Part shown: positions 10,363-23,100 of the stretch, piece by piece | Layout: every line of letters starts with the position of its first letter | Position numbering within the stretch: position 1 is the first letter of the stretch | DNA from: Marsupella aquatica | Lineage: Eukaryota; Marchantiophyta | Length of the DNA stretch: 64,000 nt | Reading direction: 5' to 3' | Assembly: GCA_973895155.1 (NCBI GenBank) | Contig: OZ316893.1 | Location: forward strand, 13,206,001 to 13,270,000 | The notes under the pieces: model-generated | The model's database searches: none | The model's input: only the letters and a program-made list of their open reading frames with translations | What the model was told of the DNA's origin: nothing | Made by a program: the position numbers and the translations under genes

Positions 10363-13300
10363 GTGGGCTCTCTCCATAGCCTTCCCTTTCTTTTCACATG
10401 TCTTGGTTGGGCCTTTTGTCGCTTCTTGATACGCTTTTGCTTTTATCGGGTTGCGACCTGTCATGTCTACGTTGAGAGTGTTGGCGCGGGGCAAGCGCCC
10501 AACCCCCCCACACAGTTCTCCCCCCTCCTCCCCCCGCCTCGTGGTCGCCTTCGTGTTTGCTCTTCTTCATTGGATCTCTCTCATCTTCGTGATGACCCCA
10601 TGCCCGATGGTCTGCCAGTCTCCCCAGTCTACTGCCCACCCCATCGATGCCCTGGCTCCTCTCCCCACCCCATTCCCCCCTCCACCCCTCCAGCATCCCC
10701 CTCCGGCCTCTTCATCCACGTCGGTTCCCCCCCCACCTCCTGTCCAATCATTCCCTGCTCCCTCCCCAGACGAGCGTCCCTTGCATACTTGTCCTGAGTG
10801 TGTCTGGGTTGGCCTCTCCCTTCCTCATCACCGCGGGCGGGGCCGGTGCCAACGTCGCCAGCAAGCACAATCCCAGCCCCAGCCCCCTCTTGACCCAGTT
10901 AGCTCTGCCCCTCCTTCCTTGGAGGCTTCCAAGCAGGCATGGAGTTGGGTTCACTCTCTAGACCCCCTTCCAGCCTACCATCCAGGTACATTAGACCTCG
11001 CCTTTATAACCACATCCCACTAACGTTGCGCCCATTAGTTCGGTCCTCCTTGTTGCAACTCATGCAGCTTATCTTGGCGCATCCTATCGAGGTCTCCTAT
11101 TGGTCTTTACTCATGCTTTTTCCACAGTGGACTCTTACCCTCCCTAGTCACGGTGGTCGCATGGGTCATCGTGAGACTGCCTCTCGTATCCATCGTTTTC
11201 TGCGGGGAGATTGGGAACAACTTCAGGAAGAGTACTTTCTTCGAGCCCATTCCTTTACTACCCGTGCTTTGTCTGACCCAGCTCGCCACTCTCATCCTCC
11301 AGAGCATAGACGTCTTCGTCGCTCTTGTCGTTTAGCCCAGGCTGGTGAATATCGTCGTGCGGTCCAGGCCCTTTCTCCCACCACACCAGCCCCCCCTGGC
11401 GAGGTCACCTTGACGGCCCTTCAGGATCTCCATCCGCAGCCCTATGATCAGCTCCCTTTGTTCGTGGAGGATTTTGAGCCTGAGGAGGATCTTCAGTTTA
11501 GTAGGGCCCACTTCACCTATGCTTTCCTCCATGCTCCGCGTTGCGCGGCTGGTGGCCCCTCTGGCTATGTCTTTGAGCATTTTCATGATTTATTCCCCCC
11601 TGAGGATCCTCAGTCCGGTTTTCCAGTTTTCTTCTCCTTTTGCTAGTGTATTGTTGTCGGCCGTTTGCCTCCTCCCGTCTCTCGGCTTTTGAGTGCTTCT
11701 CGTTTATTGGCCATGGCTAAGTCTTCACCGGGTGTTCGGCCCATAGCTATTGGAGAGATTTTTCTTCGTCTGGTGTCTCGCACACTTTCATCGTAGTATC
11801 ACTTTGCACTATCGGATCATCTCTCTCCACATCAGTTTGTAGTGGGCGTTCCTGGTGGTTGTGAGACAGTTATTGCGGGTATTCGTACTACCTTGGACCT
11901 CCACCCTGATTGGGTTGTCCTCCAGGTTGATGTCTCCAATGCTTTCAATACGGTTTCTCGGGCAGCAATTTTTCGTGCTTTGAGGGCAGCGGATCCAGAC
12001 ATCAAGTCCCTTATCCCCTTTGTCCGTTGTTTTTATGGGTTCAAGGCCCCCCTCTTCTATAGTCATCACACCTCTACAGGAGTGTATACCACTCTTTCTT
12101 CTGCAGAAGGTACACGTCAGGGTGACCCTTTGGGTGGGCCTCTTTTTGCCATTGCCCATTTTACTGCTTTACGGGAAGCCTCCGCGGCCCACCCCCAATG
12201 TATCTTCCCCTCCCTTTCAGATGACACCCACATCATTGGTCCACCTGTTGCTGTTACTTCTGCCCTCGCCACCCTTTCCACCCATTTGTTGGGCCTCGGT
12301 TTACGAGTTCAGCCGGTGAAGAGTCGTGCATGGAGTCCAGCTGGGTTACCCTCTGATCTTGCGCTTCCCCCTAGGTTCTTACGTCCAGCCGACGGTCTTT
12401 GGGTCCTTGGCTCCCCAGTCGGTACCGCCTCCTTTTGCTCATCTTTCATTGCTGACGCTCTCCAGGCTGCCTTAGCCCCTACTCCTATGCTCCCTAAGTT
12501 AGCAGACTCTCAAGCAGCATTTGGGTTGTTGTTGAGATGCATCCACCCTCGTGCGTCCTATTTGGCTCGGACGCATCCCCCTACCGAGGATCTTTATCTA
12601 CACCTCCAAGCGTTTGATGTCTCCATTCGTGAGACTTTGGCCTCTCTTTTAGGGCCAGGTACTTTGCTCTCATCTCCGTGGCTTCATCGACAGCTCAGTC
12701 TTCCTATTTCTCACGGTGGTTTTGGGCTTACTTCCACTGAGCGCCTTGCACCTTTGGCCTTCTTGGGCGCGTGGGCGGCCGCCTTCTCATTGTTGGCAGA
12801 TTGTTTCCTTACTGAGGATCGACCTTTTTTACTTTCATCTCTCATGGAGGCCGAGGAGGGTTCCCTCCCATTTTAGGTTCATTTGCGCATGGCGCGGTCA
12901 TCATTACCCGATCCTGTTCGAGCTGCGTTACCTTCATTCCAGGAGTTTTTATCCTTGGACCCCGTCCATCTTCAGGCAGACCTTGTTGGGCGTATGCACG
13001 CTTTCACCCTTTCCAGCATCCTCACTGAGGCACCTGACACGGACCGAGCTCGGATTCTTTCTTCCGGAGGGAAGGGTGCAGGAGGCTGGCTTCAGGCCAA
13101 TCCAGTCATTCCTCACCTGCGGATGTCTTCAGCGGAGTTTGCGACAGCCATGCGCCTTCGTATGGGCTTGCCCCACCCACTTCTTGCTGGTTTACCTCCT
13201 ACTTGCACTTGTGGGCAGCCTTGTGATGCCACAGGTGTCCATCTTCTTTGATGCAGTTTGGGCGGCGAAACCATTTTTGTTCACGACGCTGTGAGAGATG

Positions 13301-13857
13301 CGACTGCTCAGGTTCTCTCTGGCTCTTTGGTCTGCACGCGGCGGGAGGTGGTGCTCGAGTTACCTGGTCCTCCATCACAGCGGTTACGGGTGGATCTTAC
13401 CATGGTCCGTGAAGGTCACCGTACTTTGGCAGATGTAGTGGTGGCAAACCCATTGCGCCAAGACATCATTGGGATAGCGGCAACAACGGCAGGGGCAGCA
13501 GCATCACGAGCAGCAACAACGAAGGAGGCCAAATATGCTGCACGAGCTTCATCTGATAGCTTCCTGCCCCTTGCTCTTGAGATATTTGGGCGTCTCCATC
13601 ATCAGTTCGACGGGCTTCTTCGCCAAGCTGCTCGGGATGTTCACGGCCGGATGGGTCCCATCGGGCCCCCGCTATCTATTTTGACCATGCACTTTCGCCA
13701 ACGCATTTCAGTCACCTTATAGCGTGCTCAAGCTCGGGCCGTCTATCATCGATCTTTGACAGTGGGTGCTAGTGTGACTCCGCAGCGGCTAGCCCCCCTA
13801 GAGGACATTCCTGTCCCACTTGCCGATCTAGTTTCGACACTTGATGTAGACCACTAG
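10363..13857 (+). pseudogene. Broken reverse transcriptase polyprotein of retrotransposon copy 1
   Basis: Compared with the intact frame at 47845-51348, this copy has a +1 change in a C run at about 10675-10680 and a -1 change near 10987. It also has in-frame stops near 11645, 11795, 12875, 13250 and 13721. Four of the five stops are TAG where the other copy has CAG; the fifth is TGA for CGG. The remaining pieces still show reverse transcriptase motif A (QVDVSNAF), motif B (EGTRQGDPLGG), motif C (SDD), the CxC-x3-C-x5-H-x3-C knuckle and the VDLTMV...ADVVV segment. An 11-codon Ala/Thr-rich insertion near 13485-13520 is absent from copy 2. The shared stop codon is at 13855-13857. Confidence 0.9.
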
Positions 13858-14094
13858 CTTGTTGCCACATTTGCTAGGTATGATGAGGACCTCAGTCCAT
13901 TTGCGGTAGTTTTAGTTCCTCTTTCTTGGTTTTTAGGGGTTTCCTTTTGCTCACTTCTTTTAGTTCCTCTTTCTTGGTTTTTAGGGTTTCCTTTTGCTCA
14001 CTTCTTTTGCGTTTGGTTTTGTCCACTTGGGACCTCTCTTGTTTATTCTTTTGTACTCTATTTGGCCTTTTTCTGTAAAAAGTATGTGTATATT

Positions 14095-15896
14095 CAACTT
14101 TGAGAAACAAAAAATCAGGTGATGAAATGAGCATCGAGCAGTTCTATTCTCTCAACTATGAGCTGACACCTAGCAGGACCATTAGATTTTGTGATCCATA
14201 GCAAGTCACTTTTTTCCTGGCAATTTGGGGACTTTTAAGGGCCATTACTCCCAAGATGCCCCTAACCAGGACAACCCTTATTAGCCCCAGTTTAAGGGGC
14301 CATTACTCCCACAATGCCCCTAACCTGGACATCAACTTATATATAGAGTACGAGTCACTTTTGGGAAGAGACAAAATAAAGCTAAACACTGAAATGAAGG
14401 TCATGCAAGCGTTAGAAAGAGCTAAAATATTAAGAGTTTTAGGGTCATGGGAGGATTCGTTCACAAGCAATAGGGTGTAACGATGGAAGAAATTGAATGG
14501 CAGAATATTAGGCATGCAGGAGCAGTTAAAGCATCGGATAAACTTGAAAAGTTGAATGTAGCGGTGTCAGTATGTTAATGAAGGGTATGAAGATTCAATT
14601 TTGTGTAACATGATATGGTGGAATGGATTCCATAGGCCAATGCTTGAGACAAGGATTCACATTTTATTTGATTTACCCAATTTAGTAAATGTACCAAATA
14701 TTGTAAGGAAGTGGTTAGGAGATGCTGGTGGAAGGGATTAGGTATATAGTGGTAATCCTGGTATTTGCTGAGCTATTGGCACATCTATATTGCAGTCATC
14801 CAATTAGTGCAAAGTTTTTGTTACTATTTTAAATCAATTCTGGCCTATGATACCTGCCTTCCTTGTTTTCCTTTCCACTTTCAAACTACTTGAACCCCGA
14901 TATATATTTTGATCATATCTATCTCCTGCTTTTCTTCCACCCCCTTTGTCTGCCCTAGAAAGAAAAATGCTTAGGCCAAGGCTTGCCCTCATCCTCCCAG
15001 CTCCAAATGGATTCATTTACCACAAGCTAAATAGTGTTTCTGTGTAAATATAGTTGTTGGTAATATGTATCAAACATCAAACACTATAATATGCTATTCC
15101 TCCTCGCACCCTTCCCAGCTCCAACTGGATTCATCTACCACAACTTAAATAGTCCTGCTGCGTAAATATAGTTCTTGGTAGTACTATGAACTGCTGTCCC
15201 ACCCAAAAATATATTGCTTTGGTGCAATATGTTTACAAACGCCAAAAAGGAGTGAACATAACTCTACAATCAGATGTTTTTGACATTCTTGGATAGACTC
15301 AAACTGTGCCCAAGAAATATATTTGCTTTTACAATAAGTAGATACCAGGTAGTGATGACACCCAAAGTTTTGATGACACCTTATGTCAGTCTAGAGTACA
15401 CTACATAGAATATTTCTGGCAAGTAGTCCCTACATGAGAAGTAGGGTAGATTGGTATGAGAGCTTTTTTATGGACCCTCATGAGATGTCCTTGGCTAATT
15501 CACTCCCACTAGATTGTGCCACATCAGCACAACCAGCCACAAACCGGAAAGATCATATTTTTGACACTAATAAAAGTGTACATTCATGTTTGTGGCAAAA
15601 GCAATGTAATTTTTGGGGCGCCATGCTATAAGTATTAAGCTAAAAAACCAGCATACAAAAGAAGAGATATCATTTAATAAAATAAAGTTACCATTCTGAT
15701 GTTTGTGAATGATAACAGTGCTTTACATCAAAATGCTTGTATTTTTTAATTGTTTGCAAGTTTGAATAATGGGGTCCATAATAAAACTAAATAATCAATC
15801 TCCTCAGTACTTGATGATGAAATATGTCAATGTTTGATTCCTTTTTTCCGAGGAATTTTCTTTTCAACTTTTCAGTACTTTGCCACTAAAAATAAA
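14095..15896. other. Unassigned region with two local duplications
   Basis: No gene is supported. A block with GGCCATTACTCCCA...ATGCCCCTAACC is directly repeated at about 14236-14275 and 14298-14335. A block containing CAGCTCCAAMTGGATTCAT is repeated at about 14998-15066 and 15117-15185, with a period near 119 bp. The remainder is AT-rich. Short open frames at 14256-14480 and 14834-15016 have no recognisable motif. Confidence 0.5.
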
Positions 15897-16334
15897 AATA
15901 TACACACTTTTTATATACAAAGGGACCAAACAGAGTACAAATGAACAAACAAAAGAGGGCCCAAGTGGACAAAACCAATCGAAAAAGAAGTGAGCAAAAG
16001 GGAACCACTAAACACCAAGAAAGAGGAACTAAAAGTAAGAAATGAACAATAGGGAACCCCTAAAAACCAAGAAAGAGAGAGAGACTAAAACTAACCCAAG
16101 CGGACCGAGGTCCTCATCATTCCTACCGATTGTGGCAAAAAGCTAATGGTCCACATCAAGAGTCAAAACTAGATCGGCAAGTGGGATTGGAACATCCTCA
16201 AGGGGAGCTAGCCGCTGCGGAGGCACACTAGCACCCACTGTAAGAGATCGACGATAGATGGCCCGAGCTTGAGCACGCTGTAAGGTGACTGAAATGCGTT
16301 GGCGAAAGTGCGTGGTCAAAATAGAAAGCGGGGG
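15897..16334 (-). mobile_element. 5'-truncated copy of the same retrotransposon
   Basis: On the minus strand this is the last ~440 bp of the family. It starts in the coding region upstream of a GACCACGCACTTTCGCC block, passes the C-terminal codons and stop, and continues through the 3' UTR with its duplicated CTTTCTTGGTTTTTAG block. It ends at the same terminus as the other copies (GTGTGTATATT, at 15897 on the plus strand). Loss of the 5' part with a precise 3' end is the usual product of target-primed reverse transcription. Its tail keeps the CGGCTAGC... codons of copy 1 that are missing from copy 2, so it is not simply derived from either. Confidence 0.9.
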
Positions 16335-17610
16335 TCAAAAACTAAAGATGATTGTTTGAATTTACAATACTATCACGGTTTTTATTGTATTTTTTAAAAT
16401 GTCACGGTTTCCGTATATAGCTCCCCTGGATACCTTTGGCAACTTCTCATCCATATACAAAATCATGGCATTTTTATAAATACAAAAAAACCATGGCAAT
16501 ATTGTCAAATAGATTATCTTTAGTGGCAAACTACTTAAAAACTCGTTTTCTTTTTCATTTATATCCGTTTTGGTTTTTCTTGATAGACTCCTTGTGTGTG
16601 TTGAGCTTTTGGAAGGCTTTTATTTTGTACTGCTGTGGTGGGCACATGATGCCGTGTTAGTTCAATAGACATGGAATCAACATTGTTCAGGCACAAGCTA
16701 CTAGAGTTCATGAGATTAATGCAGTGGAAACTTTGAATATTATAATGGGTGTGGTACGAGCACTAGTACCTTGAGAACTGTTTCATCACTGAAGATGATG
16801 GAGAGTAATATGCTGTAAAAATAGTGGTAATCCAATAAGATTCTGAATAAAGAGGGGCCAAGAATAATTTTCTTCTAAATTTTAGGATACCCATGCAAGC
16901 CTAAAATTGTTGCACGTATTGGGGGGCTCCATATACTGAAACCCCCAAGGATGTCGATGGAGGGAGGCAACAGCTCGTAGGAGGTGGGGGCAGCTGCAAG
17001 CACAAGTGCATTAGGCACTGCTTTCAAGTTGGGAGGCGAGGGAGGGAGGGAGGAAGGTTGTAAGTAGGCTAGGTGGTCATCAGGTCATTGGACCCACACA
17101 TTACATTAGGGTGTCTCAAAACTTGAAGTAATGATGCCCCAAACTACCAGTTTTTGTCACAGGTCAAGAGTGTGCGAACATGCATTTTTGTGTCCACCAT
17201 TTTTGGGGGGAATTTGTCACAGTCCGCGATTGGAGGCAAAAAGGAGAGATTTGAGGTGCCCTATTGAGGAGTGTGGGCATAAAATCACACAATGCATTAA
17301 ATCAAAAAGGTAATGAGGAGACCCGTCTCATTTTACAATGGCCATCTTGAAAACTTCAGTGTTTTTTGTGTAAAAAAAAGGGAATCAAAATGTTTTGCGT
17401 TCCAAATAAAGAGAGAATCAAATTTTAAGCTTAGAAATTATAGTGTTTTCAACATCAAAGAAAGAAAAACAAAAGAGAGGACAAGAAGAGACGGAGAATG
17501 AGTTGGGTGCAAATGAACATTCCATGCGTGCACAAGGATTGAGGGGGATCCTCCCATGCCCCACCCATGCTCAAAAAGGGGGAGAACTTGGAGGTATATG
17601 CTTGATGGGT
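16335..17610. other. Unassigned AT-rich region
   Basis: I see no gene, RNA or clear repeat family here apart from purine-rich GGGAGGGAGG runs near 17040-17055. Small open frames near 16436, 17131 and 17313 have no family features. Confidence 0.4.
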
Positions 17611-18630
17611 CCTCTGGTGTAACTTTCTTACCTAATGGGCCCCTACAAAACATTTTTACCTAATAGGCCCCCTCGACACTTGTGCATCAGTTGTTCTTCT
17701 AGCAATCACTCTAAACAATTTTTGTTTGATGCAATGACCAACTACGTCTCCAAAAACCTATGTGGTCAACCATGACTATAAGGCAAACTGCACGTCAAAC
17801 TTTGCATCCAACCTTGCACAGTCAAACAGAAAAGTCAAATGACGCGGTTAGGGAAACCACAAATTTGCAACCGCCGCTACCCAAACTGTGAAGTGAAGAC
17901 AATATGGATTATGTCCAAGATTATGTCTTTGAATTTGAACCGCCGCCGCTACACAAATTGCGAAGTGAAGACAATATAGATTATGTCTTCAAATTTGAAT
18001 ATTTACCGTACCGTGGGGTGTTTATAGGGCTTATTTTTACGTGCTCCACATAGGGTTTTCTTGACATTTTTGATCTGTGCCTGTCAATACAGAGGACATG
18101 TGTGTCGTTATGATCATGGTACTTCCACTAGCACTTTTTCTATCATTGACCATTGGGCACTTGTTTTCTGTCACTAGGCACTAGACATTGGGCTTCAATC
18201 AACAACCTAAAGCTATCAACAAAACCCGAGCATCAAGCATCCACAAAAGCATCAATAAAACCTGAGTGCTTCCCTCCCACAACACAAAGAATCAAAGAGC
18301 GACGATTGTTAGGTAACGGCGATAAACCCTAAACCCCTCACAACACACAAATACATAATGCAATATGTCTTCATGGCTTTACCCGTCCCCCCTATTTATA
18401 TCCCATTGTCGATTGTGTTATTGGCCACTTGATCGATTGGAGCACAGTTCACTATGGCGCGAACTGTGGTGTATTGGACATAAACATTAGTGTACAACAT
18501 ACGGCTTGTTGTGGTCAACTACACAGTTTGGCACCTCACAAGAATAATGAGTATGGCTCATCAAGAGGGGGTCTATTAGGTAAAAAAAGTTTTGTATGGG
18601 TCCATTAGGTAAGAAAGTTCCATCAGAGGG
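17611..18630. mobile_element. Non-autonomous element with ~65-bp inverted ends (GGGCCCATTAGGTAA family)
   Basis: The left end (about 17611-17675) and right end (about 18564-18630) are near-perfect inverted copies. Read inward to outward, each has GAGGGGG, YCTATTAGGTAAAAA, GTTTTGTA, GGGYCCATTAGGTAAGAAAGTT and an AGAGG block. The interior of about 0.9 kb has no open frame worth naming and includes the duplicated quasi-palindrome at 17870-17998. The right half is the same dispersed repeat as 6630-7077. Long inverted ends with a non-coding interior fit a non-autonomous DNA transposon (MITE or MULE-like). No clear target duplication was seen, so the superfamily is open. Confidence 0.65.
17870..17998. 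repeat. Direct duplication carrying GAAGACA...TGTCTTC hairpins
   Basis: Two ~70-bp copies start near 17870 and 17941. Each contains a CCGCCGCTAC block and then GAAGTGAAGACAATAT...ATTATGTCTT. The second copy (17967-17990) is a clean quasi-palindrome beginning GAAGACA and ending TGTCTTC. The same palindrome type forms the array at 1368-1782. It lies inside the inverted-repeat element at 17611-18630. Confidence 0.65.
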
Positions 18631-18639
18631 CAAAAGTCG

Positions 18640-20140
18640 CGGAACTCGACTACCTTAACACTTAGCTCCGGCGTCACTGACTCTGATGCCGAGCTCCCTT
18701 ATGGTCCAGGCCCGGATAGGACATCCGGGGAGGACTTAGCATGGGGAGACTTGTGGGCAATGAGACGTGGTACTGGCGAGGCAAGGGGCCAAGCTGGGGA
18801 CACACACTAAGGACTTGGACTAGCCTATGGCTGGTCGGGTCAAGGGGAAATGGGTCGGGCTCAAGGATGGCCGTCCAGACCGTCGGATGGACTTTGAATT
18901 CTGAAGGCTTAGGAGTGAGCTCCTCTTGGGCCCAAGGCCAATGGAGTTGACGCCATTGGCAACGAACGCTTGGGGCGCAAGTTGTGGCCCGATCCGGGTT
19001 GGGCCGGTCGGGGGCCCCGAGCGGCGATCAGACCTGAGGGCCTAGGCATGAGCACTGGGTCGGCCCGGTCACAACGGGCTAAGGCACTCCGCTTGCGAAT
19101 GCCTATCAAGAAAGTTATGGGCGTTGCCAGTTGGTGGCGCGCCCATTATGCACGATGGGATCCGGGTTGGGGGCCAAATGTTTAGGGACCAAAGCTGGTC
19201 CGGGGGTGGCAGGTCTCCCGAAGCATATATGAGGGGAGTGGTGTCTCCTTGGGGGCTAAGGCCGAGCCGAAGTCGTGAGCCGCGGCGGTCGCGACACTAA
19301 ATGAAACCACCAAACGGAAATGGTGATATCTTCTCAACGGGAAGTCCGTTGGAGGACTTCTTGGGTGCGTTGGAAAGCTCTTGAGTATGGCTACGTCCTC
19401 CTGAGCTTAGCTGGGTCTGGGGGTGCCGTGGGTTCTCGTGGTTTGTGGGTGTTAGCTCGCCCGCTTGCCAAATCCTGCCGAACAGCAGCCAAGCCGCGTT
19501 CAGTCTCCCAAGGGAGCTTGCATTGGGGAGGCAAGGCCAAGTAGGTGTGGAGGATGAGTTCCAAGGGTGCTCGGCCCCTAGACCACTAGTGGGGCGAACC
19601 AGGAGCGGGTGCTAGAGTCGGGGCCGTTCTGGTCCCGACGTGTTGGGACAAGCTTAGGACAAGCTTTGGGACAAGCTACGCTATTTGGGCCATGAGCATG
19701 TCCTCAAGTCAGTGTGGTCAGTTGGTGATGGATAGGTACGAGGGGGAACCCGGGCCGCGCCCAAGGAAGGAGCTGTCCTGGACGGACAGTGGGCGTGGGT
19801 TCTAGTTCCGGCTTATGGCATCGGGAGGACCTATCGTTGACCTATTTACCAACGTCTGTTGAGCTTGAGTTAGGATGCTAGATTTGGCGGAGTTCTAGAT
19901 CCGGAGGGGTTACTTACCGAGGTGCTTGGTTGCTTGTGCAGATAGTGAGGACTGTTGAGTAGCGGTCGTGTAGGTGAGCAAGTGTAGCTTCGTATGGGAG
20001 GGGCCGCAGGTGGTGCTAGAGGCACTTGGATGCTTGCTCGAGGTATTTCGTGGAGGCGTTCGGGCACCAAGGGCACTTAGGCGCAAGTGTTGGGATTGGT
20101 GAGGGCGCTGGGTGGCTAGGTCCACCACTGCAAACATATA
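18640..20140. other. GC-rich island with no recognisable gene
   Basis: This ~1.5-kb block is much richer in GC than the AT-rich DNA to its right and starts abruptly beside the element ending at 18630. Open frames are all short (up to about 75 codons) and lack known motifs. A few short words recur, for example GGGACAAGCT around 19645-19675. I suspect untranslated or LTR sequence of a retroelement, because of the mixed GC-rich non-coding texture, but I found no paired LTRs, primer-binding site or target duplication. Confidence 0.4.
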
Positions 20141-23100
20141 TCTTGTTTAGAGGGTTAGTAAATTGTATATTTTGGGGTACCACATGCAATCTTAGCCTAA
20201 TATAAATAAATCTATTTTATAAAGAAAATATTCCAAGAATATCCTTTTTCAATATTAATAACTCATTTTAATTTATAAAAAATATATATTAGAAAATATT
20301 CTATAAACATGAGCTCATAATACCTTTTTTTCTCCTAAGTTTTTTAAAAATTTAGTTAAATTTTATTAAAAATTAATGTTTTAGATCACACGTGGTTCCT
20401 AAGATTTTTGATAGTCAAGCACCTGAGATATTTTAAAGAACTTGAGAGATTGTTGAAGTGTCATAACTCTTTCTCCACGTAATACTCCTATGAAACAATT
20501 TCTTATGAAACACCAATGGGTTGGGGGCCAAGTGAAATTAAATAGTACATTATTCTTATGAAACAAAAATGGGTTGGAGGGCCAAGTGCTAGGACCCAAA
20601 CCAACCCCAAGGGACATGGTACTGTGGGTGAAGGGACAGAATCAACTGGAAATAATGTTACCAAAGGAGCTTGACAATATTGGGAATATGGAGTGAATGC
20701 AAATGCTCTCTTTAAAACTTGGTTGAGTCATGTAGTGCCCCTCAGGGTCTCAACATTGAAGCAGCAAGAACCAAGTAAGTTGGCAAGACATGAGAGATAT
20801 ATCAAAAATAAAGATGTGATAAACCAAAAGAGTCCGGAGAGGCAAGCACAATGTCATCAACAAGAGAATAGGACAAGGTGCCCCAAAATGAAGAGGCACC
20901 CTCAGCTGATGCATTTTGTGATGAGGCAAGAGCCCAACAAGAATTGGTTGTGTGCCAATAGTGAGAGATAACATGTCTTTGACACAAGGATATCTTTATT
21001 CAAATTATCATTTTTTTACAAATTATATTTCTTGAACTATGACATATTTTATGCAACAACAACTTTTGCGATTATAATTTTTACATAATAATCACATTAG
21101 TTTTTCAAAGATGGCTTTTGTACAATGCATAGATATTGAGTAATACATAGTAATCATGTTTGCAAGACATTATTGTGCAATGTAGTAAAATGTAAAATTT
21201 TTGCTCAAATTTTGAGAGGATATTATGGATATTGCTCATAATGTTGTGTAACATGACATTCATACACTAAAAGTTGAGAAAAAATTTATTTTTACTAAAA
21301 CTTCATAAAAATAAAGGAGAATCTTCAAAACAAATATGGCCATATCTTGAGAGTTTCATTCTTCTTCAATAATGCCCCTGACAAATACAATCACAAATAT
21401 CACTAAGATTATTAATGTCTGATTATTATTCTTGTCCAAGACTACTCAATTAAACAAAAGAATCACTCCAGACATTCAAGTCTCATTATTATTTTGGTCA
21501 AAAGCTGCCAGATCGGATCCACATCGTTGATGTGAGCATGATCCTGCAAATCCACCAATGAGGGACTTTTATGGGTAAATTTGGTCATATCTTCCCTTTG
21601 TTACTCGTCTTTGGTCCATTTTCCAATTTTGGCCCTATGTTGGGAGGTTCGGGTCCACGTCCTCTGCCGGACCACTTTCCTGCCAATGAGGGAATCTCAT
21701 CTGCGCTAGCCTGGAAATACGTGGGAAAGATTCAAGATGACGTCTGCCCTGAGGTGGACCTCATCCAATCCGCACACCGCTCTCCTTATTATTGTTTTAT
21801 TTCTTGTTGTGTAGCGTGGAAGCAACAAATAGGAGCCACCACCAACCCTACCTGACCTTTCACTGAATGTCTTACTCACCTTGGCTCCACATCATCCATG
21901 TCATCCACATAGAATGTGTCTGGACGATACGATACTGTCAACTCTTATTTTAATATTTATAGATATAGATACAATAAAGTATTGTTTAGAGCTCATCATG
22001 GATACAAAAAATATTATTTAGAGCGCATCATGGGATATAAATTATTTTCTTTTGTTTTCATGTTTATATATAAAATAAAATCTTGTTTAGAACACATTAT
22101 GAAATATATAGCCCCTAAAAACCCAAAATTATGTTGAAATTTTGATTGATTATGTTTGGCCATACTAGGTTTCCATGACTTTATTACACATAAATTATCA
22201 CTAGCAATTACACTTAAATCATCACTAGCAATGACAAAAACTTGGTTTTACCATAAATACTATCATTTTTTGCATTTGTGGAGCAATATCTAACGGGAGA
22301 GGAAAACAATGAGAGTAAAATAAACTAGTATGTGGGTCCAGCTCAATTTTTTCCCGCATCGGTAATATTATATTTTTTGTTTTACTAGCTCTCTTGTCTG
22401 GTCATTTCCGATCATCAAGTCTGCCAAAACTCTCTCTTAACCCTTGGCACCTCCCTTCCCTAGCATAAGGATCTCCCTTGTAGTCTAAGCGTGCCCTCCC
22501 TTGTGCGGGATGGGCAGAAAGAAAAGGGAGGGAGAAGAAGGGAAAAGGCAAAAGAGAAGAAAAAAAAGCATAAATAGTCATAAAATGCGTATTGCCATAA
22601 TCATACAAATTACTCTTTGTGAAAGAAACCAATGATGTGCCCAAATATGGTGCCAAGAATTTGGAAAGAGCTTCTAGTGCGGTACATAATATTGTCATCC
22701 TTGTTTGTCTCCACCTCTCTCATGTTCTTTTCACCTCTCTTTGTAATCCGCATTGCAGTTCCTCAATGTAGCTATCACCTGACTTGTTTTAGTGACAAAT
22801 TGTATATCATTAGGGTGAGCGGGAAAGGATCTTGGAGGCAAGGAGCTAGGCAATCACATGCACTTCATTGTCTCCCAACATTTTTGTGCAATGGATATGC
22901 GTTGGACTTGTCTATAAAAATATTGTTATGTATTTACTCAAGGTCTAGTAGGGTTACGATATATAACCGTAGTTAGACTAACCATAGTCGGAGACGTGGT
23001 TAGGTTAACTAGGATGCAAACTATATGCCAAGCGGTGTTTGCTTGGATAAGTGAAATTTAGGCTCATTGTTATGGAGCCAATTGAGAAATGAGCAGAGCT

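Larger units (their letters stand above)
9540..14094 (+). mobile_element. Full-length but dead non-LTR retrotransposon, copy 1
   Basis: This copy is colinear with the element at 47271-51590. It has a diverged 5' monomer region, a body with a reverse transcriptase and C-terminal CCHC/endonuclease-like region, and the same 3' UTR ending GTATGTGTATATT at 14094. There is no poly(A) tail. The 3' UTR carries a direct duplication of about 47 bp (13912-13958 and 13959-14005) that is also seen in the other copies. High nucleotide similarity to copy 2 begins near 10233 (GATATTCACT) and continues to the end; upstream the two are much more diverged. No convincing target-site duplication was found. Confidence 0.85.

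Noticed and set aside
19180-20137. Possible solo LTR bounded by TGTTT and AAACA
   Set aside because: No matching target duplication flanks the ends and no second copy is in the window.
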